Notes under the pieces: generated by a model
Databases searched by the model: none
What the model saw: only the letters and a program-made list of their open reading frames with translations
What the model was told of the DNA's origin: nothing
From: Phycisphaerae bacterium
GTDB taxonomy: Bacteria; Planctomycetota; Phycisphaerae; UBA1845; PWPN01
Assembly: GCA_012719955.1 (NCBI GenBank)
Contig: JAAXZI010000176.1
Location: 1-58,766, forward strand
Reading direction: 5' to 3'
Length of the DNA: 58,766 bases
Shown: in pieces, positions 42,743 to 51,949 of the stretch
How positions within the stretch are numbered: position 1 is the stretch's first letter
Layout of the letters: the number at the start of each line of letters is the position of its first letter
Made by a program: the position numbers and the translations under genes

Positions 42743-43135
42743 GCCAGTTCGCGGCGAGAAAGCTCCGGACCAACCAACGCCAAGTGATGCGAACCGCGGC
42801 CCGGCCGGGCGAAGACTCGACCGGGCCCACGGTTTGCAGTTGACGCCGGATGCGGACGGGGTGGTGGCAATTCTTTGCGGCAGGGTGGCGCGGGGCACCG
42901 GGGGGCGTGCATCTTGCACGCCTTTGAGGCGGGCAGGATGCCCGCCCTCCTGATGCGCCCGGCCGCTTCACCATAATCCTTTGCCGGACCCTGCGGACGG
43001 AGATAGATTCAGTCCGGCCTTGCACAAGCTAGATTCCAGACGGTACAATGAAGTGTAACAGCTCCAGTCTGCAAGCCCAATCATGTTGACGGGGCGGTCC
43101 AATAACAGCTTTAGTCTTTCCTTCGAGGTGCGGGA
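42743..43135. other. Gap with one dispersed repeat copy, no gene
   Basis: No supported gene lies between flotillin and the M6 protease. The middle is occupied by the repeat at 42862-42988. The promoter of the protease gene should lie in 42990-43125, but no convincing hexamers were found. Confidence 0.5.
42862..42988. repeat. Dispersed repeat copy 1 with two GC-rich hairpins
   Basis: It begins GGTGGCAATTCTTTG and ends CCATAATCCTTTGCCGG. Inside are a perfect hairpin GGCGTGCA-TCT-TGCACGCC (42904-42922) and a second, GAGGCGGGCA-GGA-TGCCCGCC (42926-42946), separated by three T residues. A diverged copy lies at 45489-45657 in the same orientation. Confidence 0.75.
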
Positions 43136-45334
43136 ATGAGGCATTATCCGTCCATCGGGTTGCTTTCCTGCTGCAGCCTGCTTGCTGCCATGCCGTTCTT
43201 GCCGGCCGTGCAGGCCGCCCCGGTATGGGGAGAGCTGTTTGAGCACCATCAGCCGGATGGAGAGGTCATCCTGGTTCGCATCTGGGGTGACGAATTCTAC
43301 CGCGTCGTCGAGTCCCTGGACGGCTACACGCTCGTTCCCGACCCGAAGACCCGGGCCGCCTGCTACGCCCGGCTGAACAAGGACAGAACCGAGCTGATTT
43401 CCACCGGCGTTCGCGTCGGACGGGGAAAGCCGGCCGACCTGGGGCTCACCCGGCGTGTCCGCATCCGCCCGGAAGTGGCACGGTCCAAGGCTCTGGCCGC
43501 CAGACAGGCCGCGGCGGCAGAAGAGGCGGCCCTGTTGAAGGCGGCCGGCATCCCTCTGACCGCCAAGGCCGCGGCACCAACTACCGGCCAGATCAAGGGA
43601 ATCTGCCTGATCGTCGATTTCTCCGATTCCCCCGCCACCATGCCGCCCTCGTCCATCGAGGCCTTCTGCAACCAGGTCGGCTACACCGGCTACGGTAACA
43701 ACGGATCGGTGCGCGACTACTTCTACGACGTCTCGGACGGGCGTCTGATCTATACCAATTACGTTCCCACGACCTACTATCGAGCCTCCAAGCCCAAGAC
43801 CTACTACGAGGACGAAACCGTCTCCCACGGCACGCGCGCCCGCGAGCTGATCATCGAAGCCCTGCAAGCCCTGAACAACAGCGGTTTCGATTTCAGTCAG
43901 TATGATTCCGATGGAGACGGCTACGTGGACGCGCTCAACTGCCTGTACGCCGGCCCCTGTCGCAACGCCTGGTCCAAGGGGCTTTGGCCGCACGCATGGA
44001 CCGTCGCCTTCAGCGCCGACGGCGTATCCACCAGGAAATATCAGATCAGCTACATCGGCAGCAGCCTCACCCTGGGGACTTTTTGCCATGAGAACGGGCA
44101 CATGGTCTGCGGGTGGCCGGACCTGTACGACTATGGGTATGAATCCCGCGGCGTCGGCTACTTCTGCATCATGGCGTTCGGCTCAATCAGCACCAATCCG
44201 GTGGAACCGTGCGCTTACATGAAAGCGATTGCGGGGTGGTCCACGGTCAACATTCTCTCGACCCCCGCGACCGGCCTGTCCGTGCCGGCCAGCCGCACCA
44301 ACGTCTGCTACAAATTCCCGAGGCCCGGCAAGGCCAACGAGTACTTCCTGATCGAAAACCGGCAGCGAACCGGCCGGGACAGCTACCTGCCGGATTCCGG
44401 TCTGGCCATCTGGCATATCGACACCTCTGGAAGCAACGACTACGAGCAGATGACCCCCACCCAGCATTACCTGGTCACCCTCGTCCAGGCCGACGGGCGG
44501 TGGGATCTCGAAAGGAATGAAAACAACGGCGATTCCACCGATCTGTGGGCCGCCCCCACCTATACCGCCTTCACTCCGGTGTCGACGCCGAATACCAACT
44601 GGTGGGACGGCAGCCCTTCCAATATGTACATTCAGAATATCAGCGCCAGCGCCCCCACCATGACCTTCGATTTCCTGCCTTTCTGGGACTGTAACGAGAA
44701 CGGCTACGCCGACAGCGAGGATATCAGCTCGGGCCGCAGCCAGGACTGCAATGGCAATGGGAACCCGGACGAGTGTGACATCGCCGAGGGGCTCAGCCCG
44801 GACTGCAACGGCAACCTCGTGCCCGATTCGTGTGAGCCCGACAGCGACCAGGACGGCCTCATCGACGTCTGCGACAACTGCCCAACAGTGGCCAACGCCG
44901 ACCAGGCGGACAACGACCAGGATGGCATAGGCGACGTCTGCGACTCGGATGATGACAACGACAACATACCGGACACCATCGACAATTGTCCGCTGGTGGC
45001 CAATCCGGACCAACTGGATACGGACGGCGATGGCGTGGGCGATGCCTGCGATATCTGTCCCATAACGCTGTCGGGCCTCGAGGTTGACGCCAACGGATGC
45101 TCGGCTTTCATTCGTGGCGACTTCGACCGGGACGGCGACGTGGATCAAACCGACTTCGGCCATCTGCAGGCCTGCATGACCGGAGAGTTGGTGACACAGA
45201 CGGACCCGAACTGCCAGGATGCGAAACTGGACGGCAACGACGGCATCGGCAGCGGTGACCTGGCCGTGTTCCTCAGATGCCGATCGGGCGCGAATATGCC
45301 GGCCGACGCGACCGATCCGAACTGCCTCCAATGA
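43136..45334 (+). CDS. Secreted M6-family metalloprotease with TSP3 and dockerin-like repeats
   Basis: A 732-residue exported protease. A signal peptide covers about the first 27 residues. An M6-type propeptide and catalytic domain follow, with the zinc site HENGHMVCGWPD at residues 318-329, the HExxHxxGxxD form of the family. From about 515 to 640 there are calcium-binding repeats (DCNGNGNPDECD, DSDQDGLIDVCDNCP), of thrombospondin type 3 style. The C-terminus has two dockerin-like repeats starting near 660 (DFDRDGDVDQTDFGHLQAC). It would digest protein outside the cell or in the periplasm. Similar C-terminal domains on the next two genes suggest a common anchoring or sorting route. Confidence 0.9.
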   Translation: MRHYPSIGLLSCCSLLAAMPFLPAVQAAPVWGELFEHHQPDGEVILVRIWGDEFYRVVESLDGYTLVPDPKTRAACYARLNKDRTELISTGVRVGRGKPADLGLTRRVRIRPEVARSKALAARQAAAAEEAALLKAAGIPLTAKAAAPTTGQIKGICLIVDFSDSPATMPPSSIEAFCNQVGYTGYGNNGSVRDYFYDVSDGRLIYTNYVPTTYYRASKPKTYYEDETVSHGTRARELIIEALQALNNSGFDFSQYDSDGDGYVDALNCLYAGPCRNAWSKGLWPHAWTVAFSADGVSTRKYQISYIGSSLTLGTFCHENGHMVCGWPDLYDYGYESRGVGYFCIMAFGSISTNPVEPCAYMKAIAGWSTVNILSTPATGLSVPASRTNVCYKFPRPGKANEYFLIENRQRTGRDSYLPDSGLAIWHIDTSGSNDYEQMTPTQHYLVTLVQADGRWDLERNENNGDSTDLWAAPTYTAFTPVSTPNTNWWDGSPSNMYIQNISASAPTMTFDFLPFWDCNENGYADSEDISSGRSQDCNGNGNPDECDIAEGLSPDCNGNLVPDSCEPDSDQDGLIDVCDNCPTVANADQADNDQDGIGDVCDSDDDNDNIPDTIDNCPLVANPDQLDTDGDGVGDACDICPITLSGLEVDANGCSAFIRGDFDRDGDVDQTDFGHLQACMTGELVTQTDPNCQDAKLDGNDGIGSGDLAVFLRCRSGANMPADATDPNCLQ

Positions 45335-45794
45335 CCGCCAGCCCGCCCCCGAGCGGACTTTGTCGCCAAGCCAACACAGAAGTGTGCACAATGCGGGAAA
45401 CGACCATCAGGCCCGCCGCCAGGCAAACGATGATATGACTCCAGACGCTGCCTGCCGATACGGCCTTGTCTCCTGAGGGCAGCCGGGGGTGGCAATTCTT
45501 TGTGGCGGGATGGTGCTGAGTTTCGGAGGGCGCGCATCTTGCATTCCTTTGAGGCGGGCAGGGTGACCGCCCCCCGATTACCCGGCATGCCTTTGACGCG
45601 GGCAAGGAAGTCCGCCCCCCCGATGCGCCCGGCCGCTTCGCCATAATTCTTTGCCAGACTCAGGCGTCCCTTTCCTCTCAAACGCGGTTGGCCCGGCAAC
45701 GTCGCATCTGCTACATTACCCGGAGCGGAGTGACAAACAGCTTTGACTTCAATCCCGCGGTTCGTGAACCCCGCCACCGCGCACGGAGGGTTTT
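45335..45794. other. Gap with the second dispersed repeat copy, no gene
   Basis: No supported gene lies between the M6 protease and the glycosidase. The repeat at 45489-45657 takes up a third of the gap. The remainder contains no recognised promoter or terminator. Confidence 0.5.
45489..45657. repeat. Dispersed repeat copy 2, with internal duplication
   Basis: The copy starts GTGGCAATTCTTTG and ends CGCCATAATTCTTTGCCA. Its ends match as inverted repeats at TGGCAA and TGGCG, with a non-matching middle of seven bases. Inside, the unit CCTTTGAGGCGGGCAG...CCGCCCCCC occurs once and then again as CCTTTGACGCGGGCAA...CCGCCCCCC. It is longer than copy 1 because of that duplication. Confidence 0.7.
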
Positions 45795-47090
45795 GTGCAG
45801 AGAGCGATTTATTGGACGCTGGGCCTGTTCATGATTTGCGGGTGGGCCGGCCGGACGCTCGCCGACGAGTTTCACGGCATCAATGCAGGCGCCCCCATCT
45901 GGGACGGCGTCATCCAGTTTACGAAGGAGAAGGCCGCCGCCATTGCCGCCACCGGTTGCCGGGCGGTGCGTATCAATTTTCGGCTGGACGGGCACGGAAG
46001 CTGGGATGCCGATCTGCTGTCGCAGTACGACACCGTCATTCAGCACGCCCGGAACAATCACCTGGTCGTCCTGGGGCTGATCTGCAACGAAGCCCGGCCT
46101 GTGGGGCAAGCACACTACAACGACGACCCCGATGGCGACGGCCTGAACGCGTACGTCCACGATTTCGCCGCCACCGCCCTGCTGCTCGTGGATCGCTACA
46201 AAAGCGACATCAAACGCTGGGAAATCTGGAACGAGCCGGGGGCCTGGACCAATCCCAATTGGGCCAACGACCCCAGGAATGCCGGCGGAACGTACATACT
46301 CCCCGCCGTCTACGCTAACCTGCTGGCGGAAACGTATAAGCAGCTCAACCACTACAACGGCCGGACCATCCTGACCACCCACGGCATCAAGCTGGTCAGC
46401 GGCGGCCTCTTTGCCCACGATATCGGCGGGAGTTTTTCGACGGGCATGGATTACATGCTCAGGGTTTACGATCAAACCGCCGTGTGGGACGCGCTCGAGG
46501 CAGCCACCGGGCGTCGCTACCCCTGGGATTATTTCGGCTATCACTTCTATCTCAATGCCGGCGAGCCGGTCAGCACGCAGGAGATCGGCGACTACCTCAA
46601 TGACGTGCGGACCGGGCAGGCCGCTCGGGGCGACCATTCGCCTCTGCTGATCACCGAGTTCGGATGGACGACGGCCGGCCCGAGCGAAAGCCTGCAGCGC
46701 GACAACATGCGCGAGACGTACACGTTCCTGGAATCGAGGCCCTTCATCGCAGGCACCTACTGGTACCAGTGGCAGGACGAATCGCCCACCGTCAAATATG
46801 GTCTTCTGCGCGCGGACGGCACCCTCAAGCCTGCTTACGATGAGTTCGTGCTCCGAAATATGACTTCGCCGCGGCGTATACCGGGTGACATGGATCAGGA
46901 TGGCGACGTCGATCAGGTGGATTTCGGGCTTTTCCAGGCCTGCTTTTCCGGATTCGCTTACCCCCAGAACGACCCCGCGTGCGCGAACGCGAAGCTCGAC
47001 GGGGACCACGATGTGGATGCGGATGATCTCAAGATATTCCGAAGGTGCATGTCCGGCGCCAATGTGCCGGCCGATCCGGATTGCGCGTAA
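45795..47090 (+). CDS. Secreted glycoside hydrolase, clan GH-A, with dockerin-like repeats
   Basis: A 431-residue exported enzyme. After a signal peptide (IYWTLGLFMICGWAGRTLAD) comes a TIM-barrel with the acid/base glutamate in WEIWNEPGAW (about residue 146) and the nucleophile glutamate in LLITEFGWT (about residue 286). This spacing fits clan GH-A families such as GH5 or GH39. The C-terminal 70 residues hold two dockerin-like repeats (DMDQDGDVDQVDFGLFQAC and KLDGDHDVDADDLKIFRRC). The start is GTG at 45795, preceded by GGAGGG. It probably attacks a plant or algal polysaccharide; the exact substrate cannot be read. Confidence 0.83.
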   Translation: MQRAIYWTLGLFMICGWAGRTLADEFHGINAGAPIWDGVIQFTKEKAAAIAATGCRAVRINFRLDGHGSWDADLLSQYDTVIQHARNNHLVVLGLICNEARPVGQAHYNDDPDGDGLNAYVHDFAATALLLVDRYKSDIKRWEIWNEPGAWTNPNWANDPRNAGGTYILPAVYANLLAETYKQLNHYNGRTILTTHGIKLVSGGLFAHDIGGSFSTGMDYMLRVYDQTAVWDALEAATGRRYPWDYFGYHFYLNAGEPVSTQEIGDYLNDVRTGQAARGDHSPLLITEFGWTTAGPSESLQRDNMRETYTFLESRPFIAGTYWYQWQDESPTVKYGLLRADGTLKPAYDEFVLRNMTSPRRIPGDMDQDGDVDQVDFGLFQACFSGFAYPQNDPACANAKLDGDHDVDADDLKIFRRCMSGANVPADPDCA

Positions 47091-47323
47091 GCGCAGTGCT
47101 CCGTTTTCCATGACCGCTGATGTTCGACGCCAATCGAGACACGCCCATTTACCGGCCTTTACTTCTTGTCACTGGTACAGGACCAACGATACTTCTACGA
47201 CGCGCCCCGGGGACACGCCGCTCTCGCGTCCGCGGATTTTGAGCCCTTGAGCGGTTGATGTTCACCACGCGTCTGGGGTACATTGAAGATGTTCTCGTGG
47301 AGTTTTCTAAGGGAGGAGAAGTG

Positions 47324-48373
47324 ATGCGAATGATGAAAATGGCCTTGACGGGCGGGGTCCTGGCCGTCTGTCTGCTGCCGGCTTCATTGTCGGCTGAACC
47401 CAGGATCGTCGTAACCCAGGGCGAGGAGGCCGACCTGGGGGCCACGTTCAGCTCGATCGACCTGATCCAGGGTCTGATCCCCCAGGCATTACCAGGTGAT
47501 AGAGGCTGGCACCCGGTGAACACCGATCCAGCCGACCAGCTTCCCGCGTTCACCGATGGCGCCGGCATGCGCGCGACCGGCCTGACGGGTCTGCTCAACG
47601 ATTTCCCGCCCGCCGGCGAGCCCACCAAGCTGATCCGGTACGATCTCCCCCTGCCGGTCGACGTGGAGGAAGTTCGGGTCTTCACCGGCAACAATAATCG
47701 GGATGGGCGCGTGTTCCACACGTACACGATTGCCTTCTCCAGCGATGGCGGCGAGACGTTTTCGCCTGAAATTTACGTCCAGTCTCATCCTTCCGGCACC
47801 ATCAACAATACTCAGTTCAACCAGTGGCGCGTCGTCCTGTCGCGGGTGACGGACACGTCCGGGCGGCTGGCCACCCGAGTCAACAGCATCCGCTTCCACT
47901 TCTACGCAGCCGACAATTCGGAGGGCCAGACACGCGATCCGTTCAACGGCGTCAATCCCTACACTGGCCGCGATGACGGTTTCAACGCCCCAATTTCCTC
48001 GCCCCTGATCTGGGAAATCGACGTGTTCGGCGTTCCTAGCGAAATCTGCGACAACGGGATTGACGATGACGGGGATGGCGATGTTGACTGCCTCGATTCG
48101 GACTGCACAGGCAGCTCCGAATGCACGTGCAATGATCCCTTCGCCGATGCCGATGGCGACAACGATGTCGATCAAAGCGACTTTGGCATCTTCCAGTCCT
48201 GCTACGGGGGCGAGTTCGGCGGGATTCTGACCACCTCGCCGTATTGCCACTGTTTTGACCGCGATTACGGCGGGCAGGGCGACGGGGATGTGGACATGGA
48301 AGACTTCAACGCCTTCATAGCCTGCTTGAGCGGTCCGATGATTCCCGCGGACCCGGCCTGCGACGACAACTGA
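47324..48373 (+). CDS. Secreted protein of unknown function with dockerin-like repeats
   Basis: A 349-residue exported protein. The ATG at 47324 follows GGGAGGAG and begins a signal peptide (MKMALTGGVLAVCLLPASLS). The main domain (about 25-235) has a beta-sandwich look: RYDLPLPVDVEEVRVFTG, then TYTIAFSSDGGETFSPEIYV and LIWEIDVFG. This suggests a carbohydrate-binding or discoidin-like fold (inference). After it come ICDNGIDDDGDGDVDCLDSD, a calcium-repeat-like motif, and two dockerin-like repeats (DADGDNDVDQSDFGIFQSC, QGDGDVDMEDFNAFIAC). It follows the glycosidase by 233 bases and may support the same process. Confidence 0.78.
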   Translation: MRMMKMALTGGVLAVCLLPASLSAEPRIVVTQGEEADLGATFSSIDLIQGLIPQALPGDRGWHPVNTDPADQLPAFTDGAGMRATGLTGLLNDFPPAGEPTKLIRYDLPLPVDVEEVRVFTGNNNRDGRVFHTYTIAFSSDGGETFSPEIYVQSHPSGTINNTQFNQWRVVLSRVTDTSGRLATRVNSIRFHFYAADNSEGQTRDPFNGVNPYTGRDDGFNAPISSPLIWEIDVFGVPSEICDNGIDDDGDGDVDCLDSDCTGSSECTCNDPFADADGDNDVDQSDFGIFQSCYGGEFGGILTTSPYCHCFDRDYGGQGDGDVDMEDFNAFIACLSGPMIPADPACDDN

Positions 48374-48416
48374 CCGGCATCCGCTTCCGGCAAACCAGTT
48401 TCTATCTCAACAGTCG

Positions 48417-48458
48417 CATCGACGTCCCGCATGTGTCTGCACCGGCGGGACGTCGATG
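48417..48458. repeat. Perfect 14-base-arm hairpin between convergent genes
   Basis: CATCGACGTCCCGC (48417-48430) and GCGGGACGTCGATG (48445-48458) are exact complements around a 14-base loop. No T-run follows on either side. It lies 44 bases after the stop of the rightward gene and about 100 bases before the hisH stop, so it may stop transcription or stabilise mRNA ends. Confidence 0.7.
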
Positions 48459-48559
48459 CCATACTTGCCGGGATGAGTGTTATGGGCCAGGCTCGGCGGC
48501 CTCCGCGCATCGGCAGCGCGCCGTGGGAAGGAGTCGGCCGTTTCTGATTCTGCTAACGA

Positions 48560-49180
48560 TTACAGAGCCGCGAAGTTGCGCAACATGGTCAGGCCAGCCT
48601 GCTGGCTCTTTTCCGGGTGGAATTGCGCTGCGAAGAGATTGTCCCGCCAGATCGTGGCGGTGAACTCGTACCCGTACTGGCAACGCCCATGCGTGACCGC
48701 GGCGTCGGTCGGGACCACGTAGTATGAATGCACGAAGTAGAAATACGTGCCGCTGTCCAAGCCGCGCATCAGCGGACAGGGCTTGTTCCAGACAAGCTGA
48801 TTCCACCCCATGTGCGGGATTTTCAGATCACGGCCGTTGGGCAGCTTGCTGAAGTCAAAGCGCACCACTTTGCCGGGGATGAGGCCCAGGCCGCGGTATT
48901 CGCCATCCTCATAGCTGACCTCGAAGAGCAATTGCAGCCCCAGACAGATGCCCAGGAACGGCCGCCCGGACTCGACGGCTTCGACGATCGGCGCTTCCAG
49001 GCCCTGCTCACGGATATGGCCGATCGCATCGCGAAAGGCGCCCACGCCCGGCAGGACCACCTTGTCCGCCTGCCGGATCTCCTCGGGCGTGTGCACGATA
49101 CGGGCCTCGGCGCCGACGCGCTCAAAACCCTTCTGCACGCTCCGCAGGTTGCCCATGCCATAGTCGATGATGGCAATCAT
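48560..49180 (-). CDS. hisH: Imidazole glycerol phosphate synthase subunit HisH
   Basis: This is the glutaminase subunit that feeds ammonia to HisF in histidine synthesis. It has the nucleophile in [19 protein letters not shown] and the His/Glu of the triad in [14 protein letters not shown]. The N-terminus is [20 protein letters not shown]. The ATG at 49180 is chosen as the family start; the frame is open 30 codons upstream through a repeat. Length is 206. No hisF or other his gene is next to it in this window, which is unusual. Confidence 0.95.
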   Translation of the reverse strand: MIAIIDYGMGNLRSVQKGFERVGAEARIVHTPEEIRQADKVVLPGVGAFRDAIGHIREQGLEAPIVEAVESGRPFLGICLGLQLLFEVSYEDGEYRGLGLIPGKVVRFDFSKLPNGRDLKIPHMGWNQLVWNKPCPLMRGLDSGTYFYFVHSYYVVPTDAAVTHGRCQYGYEFTATIWRDNLFAAQFHPEKSQQAGLTMLRNFAAL

Positions 49181-49277
49181 GCGAGTTACCAGTTGCCAGT
49201 CTTCAGTTTCCAGTCGTCCGTCTTCAGCCCTGCCACACCGCCAAACTGGCGACTGGAAGCTGGAAACCAAAAACTTC
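49181..49277. repeat. Self-complementary ACTGGAA-type intergenic repeat, second block
   Basis: TTACCAGTTGCCAGTC, TTCAGTTTCCAGTC on the left and AACTGGCGACTGGAAGC, TGGAAACC on the right are complementary seven-base words. The block fills the space between the hisH start and the aminotransferase stop on the same strand. It uses the same vocabulary as 40653-40745, 8.5 kb away. Confidence 0.7.
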
Positions 49278-50483
49278 CTAAGCCTTCACGGCTCTCTTGT
49301 TCAACACGTGGTCAAGCTGCCGGATGGCCTGCCTGAGCCGCTGCTCGTTTTCCACCAGGGCGATGCGCACGTAGCCCTCGCCGTTCTCACCGAACGCCCG
49401 GCCGGGCGCCAGGGCGACTTCGGCCTCCTCCAGCATACGCATGGCGAAATCGATAGTGGACTGGCCTTTCAGATGCTCATCCTTGACCCGGGCCCAGACG
49501 AACATACCCGCCCGGCAGCGATCGGCCTTCCAGCCGAGCCGCTCACAGCCGGCAATGACCACGTCGCGGCGATCCTGGTAGATCTTGGCCTGTTCTTCGA
49601 CGAACTGCTGGCAATGCCGCATGGCGATAATGGACGCGATCTGCACCGGCTGAAAAATGCCGTAATCGTAATAGCCCTTGATCGTGGACAGGGCTTCGAT
49701 CATCGTGCGGTTGCCCGCGCAGAAACCGATGCGCCAGCCGGCCATATTGTACGGCTTGCTCATCGTGGTGAACTCAACGCCCACGTCCTTGGCCCCGTCG
49801 GCCGCCAGGAAGCTGGGCGCCATATAGCCATCGAAGCAGGTCTGGCCGTAAGCGAAGTCGCTGATAACGGCCACTCCGTAAGCCTTGGCCAGTTGGACCA
49901 CCTGGTCATAAAACGGCGCTTCGACGGTCATGCCCGTCGGGTTGTGCGGATAGTTGAGGATCAGCACCTTCGGACGCGGGTAGAGGTGCTCGACCACATA
50001 GCGGATGCGGTCGAGAAACGCCTCGTCGTTGCCCAGGCGAACGGAGATCACGTTCGCCCCGGCCAGGGCCACGCCATAGACGTGGATCGGGAAGGCCGGG
50101 TCTCCCACGACGGCGGTATCCCCCGGGCCGAGCATGGCCAGCAGCATGTGGCTGATGCCTTCCTTGCTGCCGATGCAGGCCACTACCTCGGTCTCGGGAT
50201 CCAGTTCCACCCCGTACCGCGAACGGTAGTGGCGGGCGACATCCCGGCGAAGATTGAGAATCCCGCGTGAAACGCTGTAGCGATGATTGCGCGGGTCGCG
50301 GACGGCCTCGCACAATTTTTCGACGATGGGCTCCGGCGTAGGATCGCTCGGATTGCCCATTCCCAGATCAATGATGTCCACCCCCTGCTGGCGTTTCTGA
50401 TGCTTAAGGGCGTTGATACGCGCAAACAGGTATGGCGGCAAACGACGGATACGTTCGGATGGTTGAACTTCAAAACTGCGCAT
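49278..50483 (-). CDS. Class I/II aminotransferase, AlaC-type
   Basis: A 401-residue PLP aminotransferase of fold type I. The lysine that binds PLP is in [17 protein letters not shown], and the conserved PHNPTG is in [12 protein letters not shown]. The N-terminus ([20 protein letters not shown], then [20 protein letters not shown]) closely follows the AlaC/YfdZ group that makes alanine from pyruvate and glutamate. LL-diaminopimelate aminotransferase is a related alternative. The ATG is at 50483. It lies upstream of hisH on the same strand, 97 bases apart; a shared transcript is possible but no pathway link is needed. Confidence 0.88.
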   Translation of the reverse strand: MRSFEVQPSERIRRLPPYLFARINALKHQKRQQGVDIIDLGMGNPSDPTPEPIVEKLCEAVRDPRNHRYSVSRGILNLRRDVARHYRSRYGVELDPETEVVACIGSKEGISHMLLAMLGPGDTAVVGDPAFPIHVYGVALAGANVISVRLGNDEAFLDRIRYVVEHLYPRPKVLILNYPHNPTGMTVEAPFYDQVVQLAKAYGVAVISDFAYGQTCFDGYMAPSFLAADGAKDVGVEFTTMSKPYNMAGWRIGFCAGNRTMIEALSTIKGYYDYGIFQPVQIASIIAMRHCQQFVEEQAKIYQDRRDVVIAGCERLGWKADRCRAGMFVWARVKDEHLKGQSTIDFAMRMLEEAEVALAPGRAFGENGEGYVRIALVENEQRLRQAIRQLDHVLNKRAVKA

Positions 50484-50532
50484 AGGCGGAGAATTATAAC
50501 CAGTTTTTCGGCCGGCGAAATGCCCCCTGCGC

Positions 50533-51774
50533 TTATTTCGATTCGCGCCTGCCGCCGGCGTCTTTAATGAGGCGGGCCGCGGCGTTATTGGGGTCCTGCT
50601 TCAAGATCCGCTCGGCGGTCTCCAGAGCGGCGCCGGCCTGGCCAAGCTCTCTTTGCCGCTGGGCAAGCGCCACCAGCAGGTCGAGACTTGCATCAGCGGC
50701 CTTGGCCCCCTCGCTCAGGAGACGCACTGCCTGATACTCATGCAGGTGCCGGCTGAGCTCCCCTAATGCGCTGACAATCTGGGCCAATTTCACCCGCGCC
50801 GCCGAATCCAGCGGCCGGGTCACGGCCTGCGCGGAAATCACTTCAACGAGCCGGGTGCCGTTGGCGAGCACGAGTTGAAGTCTGCGCCATTGTTTTTCAT
50901 CTTCCGGAGCCTGGGCGACCGTATCGCGCACTAACTCCACCCCTCTGGATATATCATTCACCGCGAGGTCGACTTGTCCGGCAGCATCCGTGTTGAGCAC
51001 CAGGCTTGCGCGGGCCAGATAGGACTCCGGATCGTTGGGGTCGCGATTGAGGGCCCGGTTGACCGCTTCCAGGGCTTTCTCGGGCTGCTGGCCGGCCAGG
51101 TAAGCCCGCGCCAGTTGGCGTTCGGCCGCCGCCCCCCCACCCGCGGCCAGCGCCTTTTGAAGGACCTCAATGGCCTGACGCCAATAGCCTTCACCCACCA
51201 GAAGCTGGCCATAGGCAATCTGGGACTCCAGGTCCGCCCGACCTTCGGGGGTATTTATGTACTCCTGGTAGTAATGAATCGCCTGGGTGGCGGAAGTCTT
51301 TGCGACCAGTGGAGCCAGCGCTGCCAGGGCCCGCACGTTACGCGGGTCGTAACGTAAGACGCGTTCCAGAATGGATTGAGCGCGAGGATCCTCCGCCTCC
51401 AGGGCCAGTGTTCCGGCCCGCAGATAGCCTTCAACGGCCTTGTCCCGGTACTGGCGGTAAGTCTTGCGCAGCTCAGGATTTTTGTCCCCCGCGATCTCGA
51501 GAGCCAGCGCGTCGTAAGCTCCCGCCAGATGAAGCACGACATCGAAGCCGGCCGATTCCGAAGCAGCCAGCGGCTCGAGGATCTGGATCGCCTCCCGGTA
51601 GCGCCGGTCGGCAATCGCTTCTCGAACCTGGTCAGGAACGGTCTCCGCAGCGGGCTGACTGACGGCGGGCGCGGAGGCAGTGGCTCCCTCGCTTGGCGGT
51701 GACAACTGAGCAAACGCCGGCCGTAAGGCCAGGACCACAGCAGTCGCCCAACATAAATATAAATATCGCTTCAT
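50533..51774 (-). CDS. Exported tetratricopeptide-repeat protein
   Basis: A 413-residue protein with a signal peptide ([20 protein letters not shown]) followed by several TPR units, for example [20 protein letters not shown] with [19 protein letters not shown], and near the C-terminus [20 protein letters not shown]. It presumably scaffolds protein contacts in the periplasm or outer membrane. The ATG at 51774 begins the signal peptide; the frame is open 81 codons further without resemblance to anything. It follows fliS on the same strand after 175 bases, but a flagellar role is not shown. Confidence 0.82.
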   Translation of the reverse strand: MKRYLYLCWATAVVLALRPAFAQLSPPSEGATASAPAVSQPAAETVPDQVREAIADRRYREAIQILEPLAASESAGFDVVLHLAGAYDALALEIAGDKNPELRKTYRQYRDKAVEGYLRAGTLALEAEDPRAQSILERVLRYDPRNVRALAALAPLVAKTSATQAIHYYQEYINTPEGRADLESQIAYGQLLVGEGYWRQAIEVLQKALAAGGGAAAERQLARAYLAGQQPEKALEAVNRALNRDPNDPESYLARASLVLNTDAAGQVDLAVNDISRGVELVRDTVAQAPEDEKQWRRLQLVLANGTRLVEVISAQAVTRPLDSAARVKLAQIVSALGELSRHLHEYQAVRLLSEGAKAADASLDLLVALAQRQRELGQAGAALETAERILKQDPNNAAARLIKDAGGRRESK

Positions 51775-51949
51775 TAGTGCCAACCTCGACCGCCCGGGAG
51801 CACGGCCAGCATCTGGATCCACTCTCGTAACACGAGTAATACGAACTGGGAGCGAATATAGGTCGGGAAACCGGGATGGGTCAACTGTCGGAGCACGGCG
51901 GGACGGCCAAGCCGGCCGCGACGCGCTTCCTGGACGGCAAGGGGAGTGG

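Noticed and set aside
40772-42919. 715-codon leftward frame across flotillin
   Set aside because: It is the antisense shadow of a well-supported flotillin coiled coil; its Leu/Gly/His composition has no domain.
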